Shown here: positions 58,186 through 64,000 of the stretch, one piece after another
How the letters are laid out: the number at the start of each line of letters is the position of its first letter
Position numbering within the stretch: position 1 is the stretch's first letter
Source of the DNA: Guadua angustifolia
Lineage: Eukaryota; Streptophyta; Magnoliopsida; Poales; Poaceae
Direction: 5' to 3'
DNA: 64,000 nucleotides
Assembly: GCA_036346375.1 (NCBI GenBank)
Contig: CM070520.1
Span: 13,031,791 to 13,095,790, forward strand
Position numbers and translations under genes: made by a program
The notes under the pieces: model-generated
Told to the model about the DNA's origin: nothing
The model's input: only the letters and a program-made list of their open reading frames with translations
Database searches by the model: none

Positions 58186-59760
58186 TGTGAGACCCCGTTC
58201 TGATGAACAGGAACCTCCATGTGTACACAGTACTAGTCTCTGGATCAGTAGCTAGCACACACATGTTTACAACAATGATATCACAACCAAACAGGGTATT
58301 TATAACCTGCACAAGATTAATTATACAAGGAATTTTTTCCTTAATTACAACACTTAGAAATATTAAAGTAGCAACAACACGACGGAAAAACCAAAACCCG
58401 GTGGATTGCCCTACAACCCGCAGCATCGATCAGGGAAACACCTAGAAGAAAAAGTCGTCATCTAAACTCCCACGACCTGACTGGAAATACACGTCGTCTG
58501 GCAAAGCTGCATCTTCATCTTCTGAGACAGCAGGTAGAGCAAGATTGAGTATATTGGTACTCAGCAAGACTTAATAACAAATGCAATTAAATAAATGCAG
58601 GCTTAAACAAGGACATGCTCTAGTTATTTTGCAGTTGCTAAAAACAGTAAAGCATAATCTTGTATTAGATTGCAATTCGCATTTATAAAACAATTGTGAA
58701 AGAATAAGTAATTTACAGAAAGTAAATACCATTTCTCAACCAATCTACCCGACTGAATAGCCATACATGCCGATTCCTTTGGACATAAAACAGTTGCTAA
58801 AACCAGTTTCAAACCGAAACTCCAGTTTTCAGAAAATAACAAAGTCTAACATTGGAATGACTTCACCAAGTGCCCATTTTGCCCACAAGGAATGATCCAC
58901 CCTTTTTGCAAGGCCATTCGACACACTTCCTTTGGTGTGCCGGCAAGGCAATCATACATAGCCGTTACATTATCTAGACATGACTTTGATCCAGCCCGGG
59001 ACGTTAACCCCCGCCGTAGAACCGAAACACACACCAAGCCGTGGATCCACTTTCAAGACACCAACACAACGTTTACGACACGGCAGGCGGCATAATCGTG
59101 CACCGATTATGCATTTACCCACACGAACTGTGTGGAAGCCCCTAACAAGCAATCCGAACTGGAATGCCTCTGCAAGCTCCCGCCTACCAATGAGCAAAAC
59201 CATGTCTAAACAACTTAATAAGCTATGGCCGTCCCATACCGGACCTCGTGGTTGTACGGATTTCTTGGATCAATAGCGTCCCATTGCTCGGTCCTTAAAG
59301 TGACATGGGCGACACTCCATCCTACACTACGTGCAGCTCCTTTTTGCACCTCCGGCTATTGCCAATAGTCGCCCACATCCAAATCATAGTTTTAGTTTGA
59401 GTTTTTAGTAAACTAACAGCAACTTTCTCAATTGGCAGTTGGTTGAATAAACAGTTTGAAACAGAATCATTTTAGCGGTGAGCACGGCTAAGCAAGTATG
59501 ATATCTAACGATTATATCCACAATGACATTACGATATGTCTAACCCATACTTATGGTTACAAGGTTCTCATGTCATACTGATTAAAGGAAAACCATATTA
59601 CACAGGGATAACTATTTGTTCTACCCAATATAGCTGTTTTTACGGAGAATTACTCGCATGCATAATACAGTTGCAAAAACAACATATTGTAAGTGAATTA
59701 TTGGGCTCAACATGATCAAGGATTTGCTTGCCTTGCTCAGCACTGTCAGGATCAAACTCA
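58186..59760 (-). repeat. Gypsy LTR part, minus orientation
   Basis: Runs from the LTR 3' end at 58186 through the left arm and the 956-base spacer (58805-59760). The spacer is related to the solo LTR near 38520-39400, sharing ACACTTCCTTTGGTGTG and TCAACATGRTCAAGGA. The LTR 5' part is missing at the junction 59760/59761. Confidence 0.65.
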
Positions 59761-60376
59761 GGTTTTAGCAACTGTTTTATGTCCAAAGGAATCGATATGT
59801 ATGGCTGTTCAGTCGGGTAGACTGGTTGAGAAATGGTATTTACTTTCTGTAAATTACTTATTCTTTCGCAATTGTTTTATAAATGCAATTGCAATCTAAT
59901 ACTAGATTATGCTTTCTTGTTTTTTAGCAATCGCAAAATAACTAGAGCCTGTCCTTGTTTAAGGCTGCATTTATTTAATTACATTTGTTATTAAGTCTTC
60001 TTGAGTACCAATGTACTCAATCTTGCTCTACTACTTGTCTCGGAAGATGAAGATGCAGCTTTGCGGATGGCGTGTATTTCCGCACAGTCGTGGGAGTTTA
60101 GATGCGACTTTTTCTTCTAGGTGTTTCCCAGTGATGCTGCGGGTTGTAGGGCAATCCACTGGGTTTTGGTTTTTCATTGTCGTGTTGTTGCTACTTTAAT
60201 ATTTCTAAGTGTTGTAATTAAGGAAAAAATTCCTTGTATAATTAATCTTGTGCAGTTATAAATACCTGTTTGGTTGTGATATCATTGTTGTAAACATGTG
60301 TGTGCTAGCTCTTGATCCAGGACTAGTCTTGTGTACACATGGAGGTTCTGTTCATCGAATCGGGTCTCACAAACAT

Positions 60377-60388
60377 TGGTATCGAGCC
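60377..60388 (+). other. Primer binding site, one base deleted (right arm)
   Basis: TGGTATCGAGCC lies 5 bases after the LTR end; an A present in the left-arm site is missing. The deletion would weaken pairing with the initiator tRNA. Confidence 0.75.
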
Positions 60389-60578
60389 TTAGAGTCTGTA
60401 GGGAAACCTTGGGAGCTAAGGTCATTAGTTAAAATCTAGAACTTAATTTATGACAAGTTAGAAATTATCCTCTACTAATAATGGAATTTAGCATATTCGC
60501 TAATTTTCTTATTTGTAGTCTCTTTGCTTTCATAATTATGTATGTTAACCTTGCCCTCTTCTTATTTTATTGTTGTAG

Positions 60579-61370
60579 ATGGCAAGATTTGTGCCCTGCC
60601 ATGAATCAACAGGTGTGGAATCAACAGGGATGATGGGAGTATTAAGTAGTTTGTTGGAGGCCTGCCACTTTGAGGGCCAACCCCGCTACGTAGTGTTCCA
60701 AGCTTATCTTAGTGTGGAGACGAAGGAATTCGCCACTAGGGTGTTTGTGCCCCCTAGGCCTGCTTGGAATGAGGGGGAGCGGAGTTTTGTGGGTTACGGG
60801 TCATCAATAGATGCATCCATGAACGAGGCGGCGTATCTAGCGATAGTCCGTCTTAGGCAAGCTCTCCCGGATTTAGATCCCTCTTACTATTATTTACCTG
60901 GGAGGCTAGTAGTGGGAGGTAGTGTTTATAGGGACTCTAGTAGTGTTAATAATGCTAGCCTACGAGTCATGGTGGATTTTGCAAATAGGCTAGATCAGCA
61001 CTATGTGCAGTTGGCACAGGAGCTTAGGGAGACTCGCGTGCGTATGGCATTTTTAAAGACCACCTTAGCATCGGGCGTGGCGAGGGGTGCCGTGCCACGT
61101 ACAGTGCTTGAGGGTGGTGCCCTACAGATACCATCCGCTCAGCGCGCTCCGCCGGCCTCGTATGTGCCTACTGTAGGTAGAGCTCGAGGTGCCAGGATGT
61201 CTATTGTAGGCAGTTTACCGCGTCTGGTCAATGACAAGGGAATTAATCCCGCTAGCACGTGTGAGTATCATCCTGCGTCTCCTTGTGTGTATAGGCACAG
61301 GGAGTATATGTCCAAGATCCTAGATGAGAAAAGTTGGTCTCTTGCTGTAAATTGTGAAGTTGGGGGTTAA
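60579..61370 (+). CDS. Unrecognised leader ORF 1 of a Gypsy element
   Basis: 263 residues, starting directly after TTGTTGTAG, so the Met may lie at the start of a spliced exon. I recognise no domain by name. Visible features: GGMMGVLSS-like Gly/Ser start, FEGQPRYVVFQAYLSVE, FATRVFVPPRPAWNEGE, GYGSSIDASMNEAAYLAIVR and a helical, charged middle (LAQELRETRVRMAFLKT). The C-terminal part after about residue 200 looks non-conserved and may be intron read-through. It sits between the primer site and gag, the place where some plant Gypsy elements carry an extra ORF. A shortened copy exists on the opposite strand at 57717-57977. Confidence 0.6.
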   Translation: MARFVPCHESTGVESTGMMGVLSSLLEACHFEGQPRYVVFQAYLSVETKEFATRVFVPPRPAWNEGERSFVGYGSSIDASMNEAAYLAIVRLRQALPDLDPSYYYLPGRLVVGGSVYRDSSSVNNASLRVMVDFANRLDQHYVQLAQELRETRVRMAFLKTTLASGVARGAVPRTVLEGGALQIPSAQRAPPASYVPTVGRARGARMSIVGSLPRLVNDKGINPASTCEYHPASPCVYRHREYMSKILDEKSWSLAVNCEVGG

Positions 61371-61703
61371 AATTACTAGTATGTGTCCAAGGTTTAGATG
61401 GGAATTAGTAAGGTAATGAGGAAGGATTGTGAGAAGCACTTTTGTAGCAGCATGCTTTGTAAGGGAAATGGCAAGGCTTACTGGAAGCTGTAAAGAAAAT
61501 TAAGCTACAAGTGTTAATGTGATTTGAGAAGAAGACAGCACCTTTATTTGTAAATGTGTGAATTGAAGAAGAACTGCTAGTGTATGTGTTTTAATGTAAG
61601 GTGTTGGCATTATTGTATAATTAGAAGTTGGATGTTATCTTATTGTTACTAGTTGTTCTAAATATGCTGTTGGGTACTGATCTGATTATTTTAAATTTTA
61701 CAG

Positions 61704-62192
61704 ATGACCCATAACATACTATGGACAGACGTGGCAAGGGAATTCGCGGTTGATTTTGGCCATAAAAGAAGTAAACCGATTTTTAGTGTAAGGCAAACAC
61801 CGATTGGGTTTAAAGCTAGAGCTCATGCTACTACTCATACTAGAGACCAGGTAGTGCAACACCACGCTAAGCACTGCAACAAGACTAGGCATCAAGCTAT
61901 GCAAGAGATAGGTCGTAAGCTAATGCGCAAAATGTGTAAGGTTCACAATATTAGCGTAGATGCTTACTTACGCATATATGAAAACCATAGGGGACTCGAT
62001 GATCCTGCAGTTGCACCTAAGCCGCGTCACACTGGAAATAAGCGCGAATATTTGCAACAGTTTCAGCCCGTAGATGCACAGGATCAGTCACTTTCGCCCT
62101 CTAGCTCGGAGAGTAGTTGTGACGTGATAGTGCCGCCACCATATCCGAAGAACCGCGGCATGGTGGTGCTGTCCAGTGACTCCGACAATTAG
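61704..62192 (+). CDS. Unrecognised leader ORF 2 of a Gypsy element
   Basis: 162 residues, again starting directly after an acceptor-like TTTTACAG. It is basic and His-rich in the middle (HTRDQVVQHHAKHCNKTRHQ, then MRKMCKVHNISV), with a Ser- and Pro-rich acidic tail ending SSDSDN. No named domain. The repeated AG-ATG pattern of this ORF, ORF 1 and gag suggests they are exons of one spliced leader transcript, or a cluster of separately spliced messages. The left arm holds a degraded reverse copy near 56480-56850. Confidence 0.55.
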   Translation: MTHNILWTDVAREFAVDFGHKRSKPIFSVRQTPIGFKARAHATTHTRDQVVQHHAKHCNKTRHQAMQEIGRKLMRKMCKVHNISVDAYLRIYENHRGLDDPAVAPKPRHTGNKREYLQQFQPVDAQDQSLSPSSSESSCDVIVPPPYPKNRGMVVLSSDSDN

Positions 62193-62740
62193 CGGGAAGT
62201 GTGGTGCATGGCCAAGAATAGAAGCTGTGGCGTGGGGTAGGAAACAGCAAGCAAAATTGCTTGGGTAGTACCATATTTTGGTAATGTAAAGTGCTGAATG
62301 TAAAATATATATATATGTGAATTGCAGCACTGGAAGACAAATGGATGTGTGTATATTTCAAGTATGGTAGGTACTGGATGCAGGATGTGTGTGTGCATGG
62401 TTCGGCTCTAGTGGATGAGCAAACATGCATGTGTTTTAGGTACTGGAAAGTGACTGGCAGTAAGATAAATGAATGCATGTGTATATTCTTAGTATTGTAT
62501 GAAATGGTAGTGTAAATCAGTATGTATTATGATATGGATATCTTTTGGTTGTGCAGTTTTCTGTGAATACATGTATGAATTTTCTCTCATAAATTTTAGC
62601 TGTTAGAGTGGAAGTTTACGATGAGATTATTGTTGTGTTTACTTAAGTTAAAATGAAGTAGCCATAAACTTCCAGGACGCATTTAAAAATTTGTTAATAC
62701 TTTCTTTTGTTGTCAGTTTCTAATAAGGATTATATGCAGG
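62193..62740. other. AT-rich leader before gag
   Basis: Contains a short AT dinucleotide run near 62306-62316 and CT-rich sequence ending TATATGCAG directly before the gag Met at 62741. Probably intron or leader. Confidence 0.5.
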
Positions 62741-63916
62741 ATGCGATCCACTAGATCCTTGAGCAATATCTTGGGGAGTGAGGCTGAGCAGAACGTTCGT
62801 GCCCAACAAACAGGCGTTCCTACGCCCATGCAGCCGAATCCACAACACCCCGCGACGAGGGCCTCAACCTCTCGGGGCACTCGTCGTGAGCCACCTGCTA
62901 CACATCAGAGCAGGACATTCTGAGAGAACTTGCGAGCCGCCAACTATGGCGCGGTTTCAGCTATGATGGAGCAGGGCGGCGGACTCACACTCTGCTCTGC
63001 GACAAATCGCCAAGGTGTGAATCGAGGGGCAATGGGGATCGAAATTGAATGAGTTCTTAAGGTTGCAACCACCAGTTTTCACCCCGTCCTCTGAGCCACT
63101 TGAGGCGGATGATTGGCTACGAGCAGTGGAGAATAAATTGAACATAGCTCAGTGTGACGAAAGAGAGAAAGTTCTATATGCTTCCTATCGCTTACAAGGA
63201 GATCTTTGCTATATGGTGGGAGAGCTACTGCGACCTGCCCGAAGGTCAGCGTTGTGCTATGGCGAAATTCAAGGCGGCTTTCCGTCGCACCCACATACCG
63301 CGATGTGATAGAAGTGAAGAAGCGAGAGTTCTGGAATTGAAGCAAGGCAATATGACTGTTATGGAGTATTTGCACCGCTTCAATTACTTGTCTCGATATG
63401 CCCCTCGTGAAGTAGAAGATGAAGCTCGCAAGGTGGAGCGGTTTCGAGAGCACCTGAATGAAGAAATCAAGTGGGCTCTCATCGCTCAGGATATCAATGA
63501 TTTCCAAACTCTGGTTGATAAAGCGAACAGAGTAGAGCATGGAAGCAAGGATGTCTTAGAAAGTCGGAAGCGCAAATGGCTTGCGCGCAAATCTGTTGGG
63601 GCGGGTCCTTCCAGGCCACAAGGCGGTCAATCAACCTTTACTCGCCGACCCCCACCACAGATGCAGCGAGCCCAGCGTCCGGTGCAGCGATTCAGCCTTG
63701 ATCGAAGCGGTGGTTCGTGCTCCTCAGCAACAATCACAGCAAACCACTCGCTCCTCGCAACCAGTAAAGGCGGCAGCTTCCACTCCAAAACCAGTGCCGA
63801 ATGTCACTTGCTTTCATTGTAATGAGCGTGGTCATTATGCAAGTTCTTGTCCTAAGAAGAAGGCCGGGCAGCCGCGCACCCAAGCGCAAGGCCGACCCCG
63901 TGGAGCTAGTGTCTAG
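62741..63916 (+). pseudogene. Gypsy gag fragment with frameshifts, runs to window end
   Basis: Structural gag of a chromovirus-like plant Gypsy element. The N-terminal exon MRSTRSLSNILGSEAEQN starts after an acceptor. The capsid region follows in pieces: FLRLQPPVFTPSSEPLEADD and WLRAVENKL in one frame, then a frame change near 63200, then FKAAFRRTHIP, LELKQGNMTVMEYLHRFNYL and TLVDKANRVE. A further frame change near 63690 precedes the zinc knuckle CFHCNERGHYASSC. At least three breaks make it inactive. pol should lie beyond the window. It is in line with the right-arm LTR and leader. Confidence 0.85.
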
Positions 63917-64000
63917 CCGGCTCCAGGAGCAATTTCGGCTCCAACTCCAAGTGGCAACCGTGGGCAGTTGCATCATGTGACTGCCGAGGAAGCTCAAGAG

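Larger units (their letters stand above)
56469..58804 (-). repeat. Left arm of a giant inverted repeat
   Basis: 2,336 bases, the reverse complement of 59761-62101 with scattered changes. Read on the minus strand it is an LTR end, primer site, leader and two ORF relics. The outer part (56469-56850) is a broken copy of the ORF at 61704-62192. Confidence 0.9.
59761..62101 (+). repeat. Right arm of a giant inverted repeat
   Basis: 2,341 bases, reverse complement of 56469-58804. The first 611 bases are LTR (ending GGTCTCACA at 60371); the rest is leader plus two ORFs that remain open here. Confidence 0.9.

Noticed and set aside
1..64000. CRISPR arrays, rRNA genes, NLR resistance genes
   Set aside because: No regularly spaced direct repeats with unique spacers, no rRNA-like tracts, and no NB-ARC or LRR motifs seen in any frame.

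Overview
The window looks like repeat-rich nuclear DNA of a grass (Poaceae). The evidence is GT-AG introns, several transposon superfamilies nested in one another, grass-type Gypsy elements and MITEs, and repeated copies of the grass-rich microRNA family miR2118. The species cannot be fixed from sequence alone; nothing excludes an Oryza relative. No rRNA, CRISPR, bacterial or organellar gene content was seen. The only non-transposon content I can support is a microRNA cluster and one doubtful two-exon small gene. 

Layout. (1) 63-404 is a foldback MITE. (2) About 0.4/2.0-17.0 kb is a large Helitron. It carries a seven-exon Rep/PIF1-helicase gene (1977-7519, one single-base frameshift) and a nine-exon RPA1-like single-stranded DNA-binding gene (13827-16202, open in all modelled exons). 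It ends at a perfect hairpin followed by CTAG at 17023-17026. Between the genes lie a 0.6 kb internal direct duplication, short tandem repeats and a hAT-like insertion. (3) 17.8-18.2 kb is a hAT-like MITE. (4) 19.4-33.4 kb is a decayed CACTA element. A complete 11.2 kb Tat-type Gypsy retrotransposon (21114-32352, minus strand, target duplication CCAAT) and a 0.7 kb solo LTR (32555-33232) are nested inside it. 

(5) 33.5-53.2 kb is the most interesting stretch. Eleven sites on the plus strand resemble mature miR2118, most with a star-like arm 30-60 bases upstream, so this looks like a miR2118 cluster built by local duplication. Two long paralogous units (37577-42617 and 52202-53743) date the insertions: the first carries a 3.46 kb solo LTR with a perfect 5-bp target duplication, and the second keeps the empty site. 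A CACTA MITE with an embedded tRNA-like sequence (45787-46415) and a 301-bp MITE (49978-50278) lie between microRNA sites. (6) 53744-64000 is Gypsy DNA. An LTR start interrupts the second long unit. It is followed by a very large inverted repeat (arms 56469-58804 and 59761-62101) made of two head-to-head retroelement 5' regions, each with an initiator-Met-type primer binding site and copies of two unrecognised leader ORFs. A frameshifted gag then runs to the window edge. 

How the parts work together. The Helitron genes would supply rolling-circle initiation, unwinding and strand protection. The Gypsy and CACTA remnants are mostly dead and serve as a record of insertion order. The miR2118 copies, if transcribed, would be expected to trigger secondary phased siRNAs in reproductive tissue, the known role of this family in grasses.
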